Part shown: positions 33,248-42,552 of the stretch, piece after piece
Layout: each line of letters begins with the position of its first letter
How positions within the stretch are numbered: position 1 is the first letter of the stretch
Assembly (NCBI RefSeq): GCF_028416635.1
Contig: NZ_CP114013.1
Coordinates: 3,968,001 to 4,032,000, forward strand
Length of the DNA stretch: 64,000 nt
Origin: Baekduia alba
Lineage (GTDB): Bacteria > Actinomycetota > Thermoleophilia > Solirubrobacterales > Solirubrobacteraceae
Reading direction: 5' to 3'
Made by a program: the position numbers and the translations under genes
Notes under the pieces: model-generated
What the model was told of the DNA's origin: nothing
Databases searched by the model: none
Seen by the model: only the letters and a program-made list of their open reading frames with translations

Positions 33248-34002
33248 CCCCTGGCCTGACCATCGCGGACGCGCGCGTGCGCCGCGGCCGCCGTGAGGTG
33301 CTGCACGGCGTCTCGCTGACGATCGAACCGGGCGCGGTCACCGCGCTCCTGGGTCCCAACGGCGCCGGCAAGAGCTCGTTGGTCGCGCTCCTGGGCGGCC
33401 TGCTGTCGTCCTCGACGGGCGACGTCGCCCTCGACGGGCGGTCGCTGCGCGGGCTCACGCCCGACCGCATCCGCGCCGCCGGGCTGGCGATCGTCCCAGA
33501 AGGCCACCGCGTGCTCGCCGAGCTGACGGTGGAGGACAACCTGCGCGCCGGCCTGGCCGCCGTCCGCCGGCGCGACCAGCGCGAGCGCATCGACGCGGTG
33601 CTGGAGCGCCTGCCCGAGCTGGGCGAGCGCCTGGGCCAGCGCGCGGGGTCGCTGTCGGGCGGCCAGCAGCAGATGCTCGCGGTCGCCCAGGCGCTCGCGG
33701 CGCGGCCGCGGTACCTCGTCGTCGACGAGCTGTCGCTCGGGCTGGCGCCGGCGGTGGTGCGCCGCCTGGCGCAGGTCCTGGTCGACCTTGCCGGGACCGG
33801 CGTCGGCGTCCTGCTCATCGAGCAGTTCACGAGCCTCGCCCTGGAGGTCAGCACCAACGCCTACGTGTTGCAGGGCGGCCGCGTCACGCTGGCGGGCACG
33901 GCCGCCGCGCTGCGGGAGGACCGGGCGGCGCTGGCGGACGCGTACCTGGCCGCGCCCGCCGAGGTGGGTGGGTCCGCGTCCGCGCCCGCGCCCGCTCAGT
34001 AG
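33244..34002 (+). CDS. ABC transporter ATPase, LivF type
   Basis: The 252-residue ATPase has Walker A GPNGAGKSS, LivF-type IVPEGHRVLAELTVEDNLRAG, a complete signature LSGGQQQMLAVAQALAARPRYLVVDELSLGLAP and LLIEQFTSLAL. It partners the LivG protein upstream. Its Ala/Pro tail ends convergent with the hydroxylase gene, overlapping by 7 nt. Confidence 0.9.
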   Translation: MTPGLTIADARVRRGRREVLHGVSLTIEPGAVTALLGPNGAGKSSLVALLGGLLSSSTGDVALDGRSLRGLTPDRIRAAGLAIVPEGHRVLAELTVEDNLRAGLAAVRRRDQRERIDAVLERLPELGERLGQRAGSLSGGQQQMLAVAQALAARPRYLVVDELSLGLAPAVVRRLAQVLVDLAGTGVGVLLIEQFTSLALEVSTNAYVLQGGRVTLAGTAAALREDRAALADAYLAAPAEVGGSASAPAPAQ

Positions 34003-35183
34003 AGCGGGTCCTTCGGGTTACGCCCCAGCGCGAGCTCGAGCCGGCCATGCGCCTCGTACACGCTGTTGGGGTTCAACCCGGTGTGACAGGCGATCGCGTG
34101 CACGTCGCGCCACGCGCGCTGGACCGAGTTGGTGTCGAACAGGCCGCGCGCGCCGCTGAGCTGGAGCAGCTCGTCCATCGTGCGCGTGAGCAGCTGGGCC
34201 GCGTAGGCGCAGTTGCGGCGGTTGGTCGTGCGCTCGACCTCGGTGATCGCCTCGGGGTCGGCGAGCCGGCGCAGGTTGTCGCGCAGCAGCAGCTCCGCGG
34301 CATCGACGTGCGCGGTCGCCTGGCCGAGGCTGATCTGCATCGGCGTCTGCTGCGCGACCTGCTCGAAGGTGTACGTCGAAGTGCGCTCCTTGGTCCAGTC
34401 GCGCCACTCCTCCAGCGCCCCGCGCGCCACGCCGAGCGCCGGCCCGAGGAGCCCGAGGCCGAACGCAGCCATCATCGGTGTGCGGAACGGCGCGGACGCG
34501 TTGACCTGCCCACCGGGGGCGGTCCCCTCGCGCAGCGCGAACAGCTCGACGGTGCGGTGCGCCGGGACGAACGTCTCCTCGGCGATCACCACGTTGTTGC
34601 TGCCCGAGCCGCGCAGTCCGACGTTGAACCAGGTGTCCTCGATCGTGAAGTCGGTCTCGGGGAGCAGGAAGAGCCGCGGGCTCGGCGGTCCGGGCTGCGC
34701 GGGGTCGACGGCGGCGACGATCGTCCAGTTGCAGTGGTCGATGCCGCTGGCCCACGGCCAGTTGCCCTGGAGCACCCAGCCGCCGTCGACCGGGCGGGCG
34801 CGGCCGCCGGGCGCGAACGCGCTGGCCACACGCGCGTCGCGGTCGTCGGCCCAGACGTCGGCCTGCGCCTGCTCTTCGAACTGGCCGAGGAGCCAGTCGT
34901 GGTGGTTGAGGAACGAGACCGACCAGGCCGTCGAGCCGCAGGCGCGGCCGATCTCGGCGGCGACGTCGAACGCGGCCTCGAAGCCCAGCTCGTAGCCACC
35001 CCAGCGGGCTGGGCGCTGCACGCGCCCGATGCCGCTGGCCAGGATCTCCTCGACCGACGCCCACGGCAGGCGACGCAGCGTCTCGGTCTCGTGCGTGCGC
35101 GCCCGGATCGCGGGGGCCAGCGCGCGTGCGCGGTCCCGGATGTCGTGCGCCGTGACGGGGTTCTGGTCCGTCTCGAATGCCAT
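33996..35183 (-). CDS. Acyl-CoA-dehydrogenase-fold flavin monooxygenase (HsaA-like)
   Basis: This 395-residue protein has the acyl-CoA dehydrogenase fold used by two-component flavin hydroxylases such as HsaA/HpaH. Visible features are RPARWGGYELGFEAAFDVAAEIGRACGSTAWSV, WPWASGIDHCNW, TWFNVGLRGSGSNNVVI and a C-terminal LSGARGLFDTNSVQRAWRDVHAI. The catalytic-base Glu of true dehydrogenases is not apparent. It would hydroxylate a phenol to a catechol using FMNH2/FADH2 from a reductase, feeding the extradiol enzymes. Its start lies 47 nt from site C. Confidence 0.85.
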   Translation of the reverse strand: MAFETDQNPVTAHDIRDRARALAPAIRARTHETETLRRLPWASVEEILASGIGRVQRPARWGGYELGFEAAFDVAAEIGRACGSTAWSVSFLNHHDWLLGQFEEQAQADVWADDRDARVASAFAPGGRARPVDGGWVLQGNWPWASGIDHCNWTIVAAVDPAQPGPPSPRLFLLPETDFTIEDTWFNVGLRGSGSNNVVIAEETFVPAHRTVELFALREGTAPGGQVNASAPFRTPMMAAFGLGLLGPALGVARGALEEWRDWTKERTSTYTFEQVAQQTPMQISLGQATAHVDAAELLLRDNLRRLADPEAITEVERTTNRRNCAYAAQLLTRTMDELLQLSGARGLFDTNSVQRAWRDVHAIACHTGLNPNSVYEAHGRLELALGRNPKDPLY

Positions 35184-35209
35184 GTCGGTCCTCCTTCGCA
35201 GTCAGCGTA

Positions 35210-35246
35210 ATTCTGCTAGAAGGTATCATATTCTTTCATTCAGAAT
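35210..35246. promoter_or_regulatory. IclR-type operators (site C)
   Basis: ATTCTTTCATTCAGAAT (35230-35246) is a 17-bp ATTCT-N7-AGAAT dyad, 22 nt before the ligase ATG. A half-site, ATTCTGCT, starts at 35210, nearer the hydroxylase start. The placement permits control of both divergent genes. Confidence 0.66.
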
Positions 35247-35268
35247 CCAACGCTAGGAGGGTGATCGC

Positions 35269-36840
35269 ATGCGCACACCGTCGCTCGAACCGCTGAGCCC
35301 GTTGCGCTTCCTCGACCGCTCGGCCGCGGTCTTCCCCGACAAGACCGCGGTCGTCTGCGGCGACCGGCGCCTGAGCTACCGCGAGCTCGCCCAGGAGGCG
35401 ACCCGCGTGGCCCGCGGCCTGCTCGCGGGCGGGCTGGAACCGGGGGACCGCGTCGCGTACCTGTGCCCCAACGTCGCCGAGCTGCTCGTCGCCCACTTCG
35501 CCGTCCCGCTCGCCGGCGGCGTGCTCGTCGCGATCAACACCCGGCTGTCGGCGCCGGAGATCGCCTACATCTGCGAGCACGCGGGCGCCCGGACGCTCGT
35601 GGTCGACGCCGAGCTCGCGCCGCAGACGGCCGAGAGCGTCGTGGACGAGGTCGTCGTGATCGGCGGCGCGCCGTCCGGCGACGGCCGCATCGCCTACGAC
35701 GAGCTGCGCACGCGCGGCGGCGACGCGCCGCTGCCGTGGAGCGTCGACGACGAGCTCGCGACCATCTCCATCAACTACACGTCCGGGACGACCGGCCGAC
35801 CCAAGGGCGTCATGTACACGCACCGCGGCGCGTACCTCAACGCGCTCGGCGAGGTGCTCCACTCCGGGCACACACCGGACTCCGTGTACCTGTGGACGCT
35901 GCCGATGTTCCACTGCAACGGGTGGTGCACCGCCTGGGGCGTCACCGCGATCGGCGGAACGCACGTGTGCCTGCGCGCGGTGCGCGGCGACGCGATCTGG
36001 GAGCTGCTCGCCCGCGAGCGGATCACCCACCTCAACGGCGCGCCGGCCGTGCTCACCACGATCGCCCGCGCGCCGGAGGCCCACCTGCTCGACGGTCCGC
36101 TGACCGTCACGGTCGCGGGCGCCGCGCCGAGCCCGACGACCATCGCCGAGATGGAGGCGCTCGGTGCCCACGTCGTCCACGTGTACGGCCTGACCGAGGT
36201 CTACGGGCCCTACTCGGTCTGCGAGTGGCAGCCGGACTGGCCGGCGCTCGAGCCCACCGAGCGCGCCCGGCGCCTCGCGCGCCAGGGCGTGGGGATGATC
36301 ACGGCCGAGCGCCTGCGCGTCCTCGACGCCGAGGGCGCAGACGTTCCGGCCGACGGCACCACCATGGGCGAGATCGCCATGCGGGGCAACAACGTCATGA
36401 AGGGCTACTTCCGCGATCCCCAGACGACGGCGCAGGCGTTCGCGGGCGGGTGGTTCCGGTCGGGCGACCTCGGCGTCGTGCACCCCGACGGCTACGTCGA
36501 GCTGCTGGACCGGGCCAAGGACATCGTGATCTCCGGCGGCGAGAACATCTCGACGGTCGAGGTCGAGCAGGCGCTGCTCAGCCACCCGGCGGTCCTGTCG
36601 GCCGCGGTCGTCGGCGTGCCCGACGATCGCTGGGGTGAGCGTCCGCACGCCTACGTCGTGCTCAACCCGGGCGCGGACGCCGCACCGGCCGCGCTGGTCG
36701 ACCACGTCCGGGGCCGGCTGGCGCGGTTCAAGGCGCCCGACGTCGTCGAGGTGCTCGACGCGCTGCCGACGACCTCGACCGGCAAGATCCAGAAGTACGA
36801 GCTGCGCGCACGCGCGCGGGCGGCGGTCGCGCGCGAGTAA
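35269..36840 (+). CDS. Acyl-CoA synthetase / AMP-dependent ligase
   Basis: This 523-residue ANL-family enzyme activates a carboxylate with ATP and CoA. Motifs are YTSGTTGRPKGVMYTH (P-loop), MFHCNGWC, YGLTEVYGP, GWFRSGDLGVVHPDGYVELLDRAKDIVISGGENIS and the catalytic Lys in TSTGKIQKYEL. The HCNGW motif is usual in medium-chain or aromatic-acid ligases. An AGGAGGG ribosome site precedes the ATG. It is divergent from the hydroxylase across site C and probably activates the side-chain acid or the hydrolase product. Confidence 0.92.
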   Translation: MRTPSLEPLSPLRFLDRSAAVFPDKTAVVCGDRRLSYRELAQEATRVARGLLAGGLEPGDRVAYLCPNVAELLVAHFAVPLAGGVLVAINTRLSAPEIAYICEHAGARTLVVDAELAPQTAESVVDEVVVIGGAPSGDGRIAYDELRTRGGDAPLPWSVDDELATISINYTSGTTGRPKGVMYTHRGAYLNALGEVLHSGHTPDSVYLWTLPMFHCNGWCTAWGVTAIGGTHVCLRAVRGDAIWELLARERITHLNGAPAVLTTIARAPEAHLLDGPLTVTVAGAAPSPTTIAEMEALGAHVVHVYGLTEVYGPYSVCEWQPDWPALEPTERARRLARQGVGMITAERLRVLDAEGADVPADGTTMGEIAMRGNNVMKGYFRDPQTTAQAFAGGWFRSGDLGVVHPDGYVELLDRAKDIVISGGENISTVEVEQALLSHPAVLSAAVVGVPDDRWGERPHAYVVLNPGADAAPAALVDHVRGRLARFKAPDVVEVLDALPTTSTGKIQKYELRARARAAVARE

Positions 36841-37851
36841 CTAGGACGGCCGCGCCGCGAGCGCGGCCGGCGCCTCGGCCCGCACCGCGGTGCGCTGCGC
36901 GCCGAGGCCGTCGCCGCCGGCTTCGACGACGTCACCCGGCTGGAGGTAGCGACCGTCGCGGAACCCCGAGCCGGCCGGCGTGCCGGTGGCGATGACATCG
37001 CCCGGCCGGAGCGGGACCTGACGCGAGGCGAAGGCGATCTGCTCTTCGATGCCGAAGGTCATCTCCCCCGCGCGGTCGTTCTGGCGCAGCTCGCCGTTGA
37101 CCCACAGCCGCAGGCGCAGCGCGCGCCAGTCCGGGACGGCGGCGGCCGGCAGCAGGAACGGGCCGAGCGGCGCGGCCGTCTCGAAGTTCTTGCCGCTGAA
37201 CCAGTCGGTCTTCAGGAACGGCCAGTCGGCGCGCATCGTGCGGCTGCGACTGGAGACGTCGTTGCACAGCAGGTAGCCGGCGACGTGGTCGAGCGCGTCC
37301 TCGGGCTCGACGTGCCGGCCGCCGCGGCCGATCACGACCGCGAGCTCGACCTCGTAGTCGAGCTGATCGTGCCCGAGCGGCCGGACGATCGGCGCGTACG
37401 GACCGCTCACGCACAGCGGCAGCTTGATGAACATGTAGGGCTCGGCGGCCTCGGCGGCCGCGGCGCCCGCGGTGTCGGGATCGAAGCGGGCCGCGTCCTC
37501 GAGGACGTGGCGCTGGTAGTTGGCGCCGGCGAACAGCAGCTTCTCGGGCCGCGGCACCGGCGCCACCACGCGCTCGTCGCCCGCCGCGAAGGCGCCAAGG
37601 TCCCAGGGCGCCTGCGCCTCGCCGGCGATGAGCTGGGCCTGCAGCGCCGCGAGCGCCGGCCGGTTCGCGTCCCACGCGCCGAGCAGCGCGTGCAGCCCCG
37701 GCGCTTGGTCGTCCACCGTCACCGCGATGCCGAGCGCGGCCGCCGCGCGCGCGACGTCGACCATGCGGTCGCCGGCCAGCAGCGCGGCGACGATCCGGCC
37801 GTCGGGCGCGCGCACGCTGAGCAGCGGGGCGGTCAGGGCGTCGTCGGCCAC
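36841..37851 (-). CDS. Fumarylacetoacetate hydrolase-family protein
   Basis: This 336-residue FAH-fold enzyme has a conserved LFAGANYQRHV, the metal-ligand region DYEVELAVVIGRGGRHV, GYLLCNDVSSR and FETAAPLGPFLLP, and GDVIATGTPAGSG. The family includes hydrolases, decarboxylases and isomerases of oxo-acids in meta-cleavage pathways. It is convergent with the ligase (stops touch) and lies downstream of the IclR gene at 37915 on the same strand. It is possibly the oxo-acid hydrolase or isomerase of a parallel branch. Confidence 0.87.
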   Translation of the reverse strand: MADDALTAPLLSVRAPDGRIVAALLAGDRMVDVARAAAALGIAVTVDDQAPGLHALLGAWDANRPALAALQAQLIAGEAQAPWDLGAFAAGDERVVAPVPRPEKLLFAGANYQRHVLEDAARFDPDTAGAAAAEAAEPYMFIKLPLCVSGPYAPIVRPLGHDQLDYEVELAVVIGRGGRHVEPEDALDHVAGYLLCNDVSSRSRTMRADWPFLKTDWFSGKNFETAAPLGPFLLPAAAVPDWRALRLRLWVNGELRQNDRAGEMTFGIEEQIAFASRQVPLRPGDVIATGTPAGSGFRDGRYLQPGDVVEAGGDGLGAQRTAVRAEAPAALAARPS

Positions 37852-37914
37852 CGGCCGACCGTAGTCGGGCGCCGGCGCCGGCGGAAGCCCCCGTCCCGGC
37901 GAGCGGAACCGCGC

Positions 37915-38691
37915 TCAGCCCAGCAGCGCCGCGGCGGCCGCGGCCTTCTCGGTCAGGACGGCCGCGAGGTCGGACGCGTTGCGCCGGTTGAGCCGCGTCG
38001 CCGGCGCCGACACCGCGAGCGCCGAGGTGACGACGCCCGCCCCGTTGCGCTGCGCGACGGCGACCGACGCGATGTCGGCCTCGTCCTCGCCGAAGCTCGT
38101 GGCGTAGCCGTTGCGACGGACGCGCTCCAGCTCGGGCGCGAGCTCCGCGAGGCTGCCCGCCGCCTTCTCGGTCGGCCGCTCCCACGGACCCTCGCCCAGC
38201 AGCGCGCGCAGGCGGTCCTCGGTCAGCTCGGCGAGCAGCGCCTTGCCCGCGGCGCTCGCGTGCGGCAGCCAGGTCTCCCCGATCCGCGCCGACGTCTTCA
38301 CGGCCTGCGGGCTCTCCACGCCGTCCACGCACCGGACGACGCGACCCTGCAGGAGCACGAGGTGCGCCGTCTCCCGGGTCTGGGCCGCAAGCTCCTCGAG
38401 CACCGGGCGCAGCTGGCCGACGAGGTCGAGGTTGCGCACGACCGACAGCCCGATGTCCCACAGCGCCGGGCCGGCGAGGTAGGCCTTGGTCGCCGGGTCT
38501 TGGCGCACGAGCTCGTGGTACTGCAGCATCGCCAGCAGGCGGTGCGCGGTCGACCGCACCACGCCGAGCTCGTCGCTGGCCTCCGCCACGCGGATCGACT
38601 GCCGCTCCCGGAACAGGAGCAGCAGTCGCAGCGCGTTGTCGACGGACGTGATCGGGTAAGCGGGCTTCGCCGTCGCAGACGCGGATTCCAT
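37915..38691 (-). CDS. IclR-family transcriptional regulator (second)
   Basis: This 258-residue protein has the IclR winged helix near residues 30-55 (IRVAEASDELGVVRSTAHRLLAMLQYHEL). Its effector domain carries TAHLVLLQGRVVRCVDGVESPQ, HASAAGKALLAEL and YATSFGEDEADIASVAVAQRNG. No ATTCT-N7-AGAAT dyad is visible upstream of it, so it probably recognises another site or acts on the FAH gene 63 nt downstream. It is less likely than the 22439 protein to be the regulon master. Confidence 0.88.
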   Translation of the reverse strand: MESASATAKPAYPITSVDNALRLLLLFRERQSIRVAEASDELGVVRSTAHRLLAMLQYHELVRQDPATKAYLAGPALWDIGLSVVRNLDLVGQLRPVLEELAAQTRETAHLVLLQGRVVRCVDGVESPQAVKTSARIGETWLPHASAAGKALLAELTEDRLRALLGEGPWERPTEKAAGSLAELAPELERVRRNGYATSFGEDEADIASVAVAQRNGAGVVTSALAVSAPATRLNRRNASDLAAVLTEKAAAAAALLG

Positions 38692-38721
38692 GCGCCAGAC
38701 TCTACCGGCGTCGGGGACCGC

Positions 38722-39360
38722 TCAGGCGGCGAGCAGCGGTCGTTGCACGACCGCTGCGAGCGCGAGCTCCTCGAGCAGATCCCAGTAGGCGCTGAGCGCC
38801 GCCTCGGCGTGGCTCACCGCGACCGCGCCCCGCAGTGGCGCAGCGCCCTCGACCAGCGCGCGCACCGCCTCCTGCTGGCGGCAGGCGATCGCCGCCTCGT
38901 CGAGCAGCAGGCGGCGCGCGTCGAGCGCGCGCTCGGGCCGGTCGGCCAGCGCCCCGAGCACGCAGGTCGCGATCGCGATCCGCAGCGTGGCGACGCCGTG
39001 CAGGATCAGCAGGCGCTCGACGCGCCCCGCGCCGGCCTCCGCGCCAGCCCACACGTCGGCACACTCGCGCGTCGCGTGCCAGGCCGGATCGGCCATCGCG
39101 CCGGCGCTCCCGGCGAGGTCGCGCCAACGCCGCGCCAGCGCGCGGTCCTCGCCGGCGGTGCGCGCGAGCGCGTCGGACCGGTAGGCCGACGTCAGCCACG
39201 CGCCGCCGTCGGCCAGGCCATCGAGCAGCTCGGCGTGCGCGACGGCGTAGCGCGCCGCCGCGTCGTCGGGGACGTCCTCCTCCATCCATCGGCGCCAGTG
39301 CCGATGCGCCGTCGGCTCCCAGCGTTCGTGTGCCTGCTGCATCTCGACCCAGATACTCAT
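38722..39360 (-). CDS. Uncharacterised helical protein
   Basis: This is a 212-residue Ala/Leu/Trp-rich, probably all-helical soluble protein without signal peptide or recognised motif. Recurrent W, H and E/D residues (HRHWRRWMEEDVPDDAAARYAVAHAE, DPAWHATRECADVWAG) could suggest a metal- or ligand-binding helical bundle. It is divergent from the large activator at 39479. The gene start at 39360 abuts an alternative ATG of that gene, so the two may share a promoter region. Function unknown. Confidence 0.6.
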   Translation of the reverse strand: MSIWVEMQQAHERWEPTAHRHWRRWMEEDVPDDAAARYAVAHAELLDGLADGGAWLTSAYRSDALARTAGEDRALARRWRDLAGSAGAMADPAWHATRECADVWAGAEAGAGRVERLLILHGVATLRIAIATCVLGALADRPERALDARRLLLDEAAIACRQQEAVRALVEGAAPLRGAVAVSHAEAALSAYWDLLEELALAAVVQRPLLAA

Positions 39361-39478
39361 GCGCCCACGGTCGAGCATGCACCCGAAATCGAGGCGAAAC
39401 GGCAGCGAATGCCTCGAGCCCGTCGACCATAGGCGTAACGTGTCGCCCGGCAGGTCGCCCCACCCCTGGACTGCGCCG

Positions 39479-42400
39479 GTGATCATCCGCACCAAGCTCA
39501 AGCCGCCCGGCGGCCCCACGCGGTTCGTCCCGCGACCACGTGTCGACGAGCTGCTGCGCGGGCTGATCGACCGCCACCAGATCGTCTGGATCGCCGCGAC
39601 CGCGGGATCCGGCAAGACGACCGCGGTCGTCGAGGCGGCGCGCGGCGCCGGCCGGCCGCTGGCCTGGCTGACGCTCGACCAGACCGAGCGCGCGCCCGGC
39701 CGGCTGCTCGCCTACCTCGCCGCCGCGCTGGCGCCGCACGTCCCCGACGCCGAGGAGCTGGTCCAGAGCACGCTCCAGCTCGGGACGCCGCACCAGGAGG
39801 TCGCCGGGCTGCTCGCCGACGCGCTGCCCGAGGAGCCGCTGCTCGTGGTCGTCGACCAGGTCGAGCACCTGGCCGACGCCGCCGGTGGACGCCGCGTGCT
39901 CAGCGCGCTGATCCGCTACGCGCCGAGCGCGGCGCGGTTCGTGCTCGTCAGCCGCGCGGAGGTGGAGCTCGACCTCGGGTCGGCGTCGTGGACGGGTGGC
40001 GTGGCGGCGGTCGGCGAGCGCGACCTGGCCTTCGACGCCGACGAGGCCGCCGAGGCGCTGCGCGCCGTCGGCGGGGCCGCGATCGACCCCGAGACGGCGG
40101 TCCGCGTAACCGGCGGCTGGGTCACCGGCGTGCTGTTCGAGTCCTGGCGCGCGGCCGACCACGTATACGGATCGGGCGGCGAGGCCGACCCGCTGCACGG
40201 CTACCTGGCGCAGCACATCATGTCGACTCTGGCGCCCGCCGAGCACGAGCTGCTCGTCCGGGCGGCCGTGCTGCGGGCCGTCGACGCCGACGCCGCCGAG
40301 GCCCTGGGCGTCGCGCACGCCGGCGCGCTGCTCGCGAGCCTGCGCGGCAAGCACCTGCCGGTCATCTGGGAGGGCGGCGGCGCGGTGCTCCAGCCCCACC
40401 CGCGCTTCCGCGAGTACCTGCTGACGCTGCTGGGCCGGCGCTCGCGCGAGGAGCAGCTCGCCATCCACCGCGCGCACGCCGAGCTGCTCCTGGCGCGCGG
40501 CGAGCGCGAGGAGGCGACCGAGGCGCTGCTGCGCGCGCACATGCCCGACCGCGCGGCGAGCGCCGCCGAGGACGTCATCCACGCGGTCGTCGAGCGCCAC
40601 GACCTCGAGCAGGCGACGCGCTGGCTCGACGCGTTCGGCGGCGACCGCGTGCGCCGCTCCGAGCGGCTCATGGCCGCCGAGCTGCTCGTCGCCGTCGGCA
40701 CGGAGCGCTACGGCGACGGCGCCGCGATCGCCGACCGGCTGCGGGCCCGGCGCCGGTCCGGCGATCCTCCGTTGGAGGCGCGCCTGGCCTGCTTCATCGC
40801 CTGGTGCTACATGATGGTCGTCCGCTTCGACGACGGGCTGGCCGTGCTCGACGACGCCGTGCCGGGGCCGGAGGTCGACATCGCCCGCTCGGTCCTGCTG
40901 ACCGAGCTGCCGGGCGGGCACTACGCGCAGCTCGCGCCGCCCTCGGGCGGGCCGGTCGACGCGCTGCTGCAGCGCTCGTACTGGGCCTACGGGCGGCTGA
41001 CCCGCCTGCTCGCCGAGCCGCCGTCGCCGTGGGCGGCGGCCGTCAACAAGCCGTGGCGGGTGGCGGCGCTGCGCGCGCTGGGCCGCCTGCCCGAGGCGCT
41101 GGCGCTCTACGAGGAGTCGATGGCCTCGGGCTGGGGGTCGACCTGGCTGACGGCGTCGGTCCACATGGAGGTGATGGCCGAGCTCGGCCGGGCCGACGAG
41201 GCGTGGCAGGTCTACGCCGAGCGGCGGCCGTCGCTGGAGGCGACGGGCTCGCACCGGCTCGTGCTGTTCGCCGACACGCTGGAGGCCAAGCTCGCGCTGC
41301 GCGTGGACCGCGACCTCGAGCGCGCCCGCGCGGCGCTCGACCGCATGGCCGCCGACCCGGCGACCCAGCAGATCGTCATCGTCCGCGAGCAGATGCTGCT
41401 GTGGCAGGGCCTCAGGCTGCTGCTCAGCGGTGAGGACGACGCAGCGGCGTTGGCCTCGCTCACGACCGCCGTGGCGCTCATGGCCGGCGCCGACCGCATC
41501 CTCGAGCTGCCGAGCGCGGCGGTCTACCTGAGCGAGGCCCAGTGGCGTACGGGCGACCCCGAGGCCGCCGACCGCGCCGCCGACCTGGCCCTCGACGCGG
41601 CGCGGCGCCAGGGCTCGCACCACTCCATGCTCAAGGCCCTCGCGGACTTCCCGGCGGTCGCGTCGCGGCGGCTGGACAGCGGGCCGAGCGACGACGCCGC
41701 TTGGCGTGACCTCGGCCGCGCGCTGCTGCAGGGGCCGGCCGCGAGCGGCGCGGGACGGCCGTCGGCTCCGCGGCGACGCGGCGTCGTGATCGGCGACCTC
41801 GGCCGGCGCGTGCTGCTGGTCGACGGGCGCGAGACGCGACCGCGCATCGCCAAGAGCATCGACCTGCTGGCCTTCCTCGCAACGCGGTCCGACCAGAGCG
41901 CCGGCCGCGCGCAGCTGCTCGACGTGCTCTTCGACGGCCGCGCCGACGACTCGTCGCGCGCGTACCTGCGCCAGGCGCTGAGCCGCGCGCGCGAGGTGCT
42001 CCCTCCGCCCTACGCGCTGAGCTCGGAGAACGGGACGGTCGCGGTGACCGGCGGCGCGCTGGTCAGCGACTCCACCGAGCTGCTCACGGCGCTCGACACG
42101 GCGGCGAGCCTGGAGGGCCCCGCGGCGCTGGCGGGGCTGCGGGTGGCGCTGGCCGACCACGGCGAGCGCGAGCTGCTGCCTGGCGGCGAGACCGAGTGGA
42201 TCGCGGAGCGCCGGCGGCGGCTGGCGGCGGCCGTCGTCGACGCGCGGCTGCGGGCCGGCACGATCGCGCACGACCTCGGCGAGTACGCCGACGCCGAGTC
42301 CTACGCCAAGGCGGTCCTGCGCGACGACCCCTACCGCGAGCAGGCGTGGCGGCTGCTGATGCGCGCCCGCTCCGCGATGGGCGACGACGACGGGATGCTG

Positions 42401-42493
42401 CGCGCCTACCAGGGCTGCCGCGAGGCGCTGGGCGCGCTCGACGCGGAGCCGGCCCGGTCCACGCAGCAGCTGCTCGAGCAGCTGCGGCGCTGA
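39479..42493 (+). CDS. Large P-loop transcriptional activator with C-terminal BTAD domain
   Basis: This is a 1004-residue MalT-like STAND regulator (GTG 39479, fitting the conserved IIRTKLKPP start; an ATG at 39359 would add 40 residues). Walker A is ATAGSGKTT near residue 44, followed by LLVVVDQVEHLADA. A long helical/TPR region follows. The C-terminal winged helix (VVIGDLGRRVLLVDGRETRPRIAKSIDLLAFLA) and bacterial transcriptional activation domain resemble SARP proteins in fused form. Such proteins switch on pathways when a ligand triggers oligomerisation. It directly precedes the site D cassette. Confidence 0.85.
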   Translation: MIIRTKLKPPGGPTRFVPRPRVDELLRGLIDRHQIVWIAATAGSGKTTAVVEAARGAGRPLAWLTLDQTERAPGRLLAYLAAALAPHVPDAEELVQSTLQLGTPHQEVAGLLADALPEEPLLVVVDQVEHLADAAGGRRVLSALIRYAPSAARFVLVSRAEVELDLGSASWTGGVAAVGERDLAFDADEAAEALRAVGGAAIDPETAVRVTGGWVTGVLFESWRAADHVYGSGGEADPLHGYLAQHIMSTLAPAEHELLVRAAVLRAVDADAAEALGVAHAGALLASLRGKHLPVIWEGGGAVLQPHPRFREYLLTLLGRRSREEQLAIHRAHAELLLARGEREEATEALLRAHMPDRAASAAEDVIHAVVERHDLEQATRWLDAFGGDRVRRSERLMAAELLVAVGTERYGDGAAIADRLRARRRSGDPPLEARLACFIAWCYMMVVRFDDGLAVLDDAVPGPEVDIARSVLLTELPGGHYAQLAPPSGGPVDALLQRSYWAYGRLTRLLAEPPSPWAAAVNKPWRVAALRALGRLPEALALYEESMASGWGSTWLTASVHMEVMAELGRADEAWQVYAERRPSLEATGSHRLVLFADTLEAKLALRVDRDLERARAALDRMAADPATQQIVIVREQMLLWQGLRLLLSGEDDAAALASLTTAVALMAGADRILELPSAAVYLSEAQWRTGDPEAADRAADLALDAARRQGSHHSMLKALADFPAVASRRLDSGPSDDAAWRDLGRALLQGPAASGAGRPSAPRRRGVVIGDLGRRVLLVDGRETRPRIAKSIDLLAFLATRSDQSAGRAQLLDVLFDGRADDSSRAYLRQALSRAREVLPPPYALSSENGTVAVTGGALVSDSTELLTALDTAASLEGPAALAGLRVALADHGERELLPGGETEWIAERRRRLAAAVVDARLRAGTIAHDLGEYADAESYAKAVLRDDPYREQAWRLLMRARSAMGDDDGMLRAYQGCREALGALDAEPARSTQQLLEQLRR

Positions 42494-42514
42494 GGTGCCT
42501 CCGATCGTGGACTT

Positions 42515-42533
42515 GATTCTGCATAGAAGAATC
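42515..42533. promoter_or_regulatory. IclR-type operator (site D)
   Basis: GATTCTGCATAGAAGAATC has GATTCT and AGAATC as 6-bp arms (positions 1-6 and 14-19). It lies 19 nt before the ATG of the binding-like protein and 22 nt after the activator stop. The arms are identical to those of site B. Confidence 0.72.
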
Positions 42534-42552
42534 GCGTACGGTCTCGCGGAAC

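Noticed and set aside
39359-39478. N-terminal extension of the P-loop activator from ATG 39359
   Set aside because: The added 40 residues are polar and low-complexity and precede the conserved IIRTKLKPP start. It would also overlap the divergent gene's start codon.
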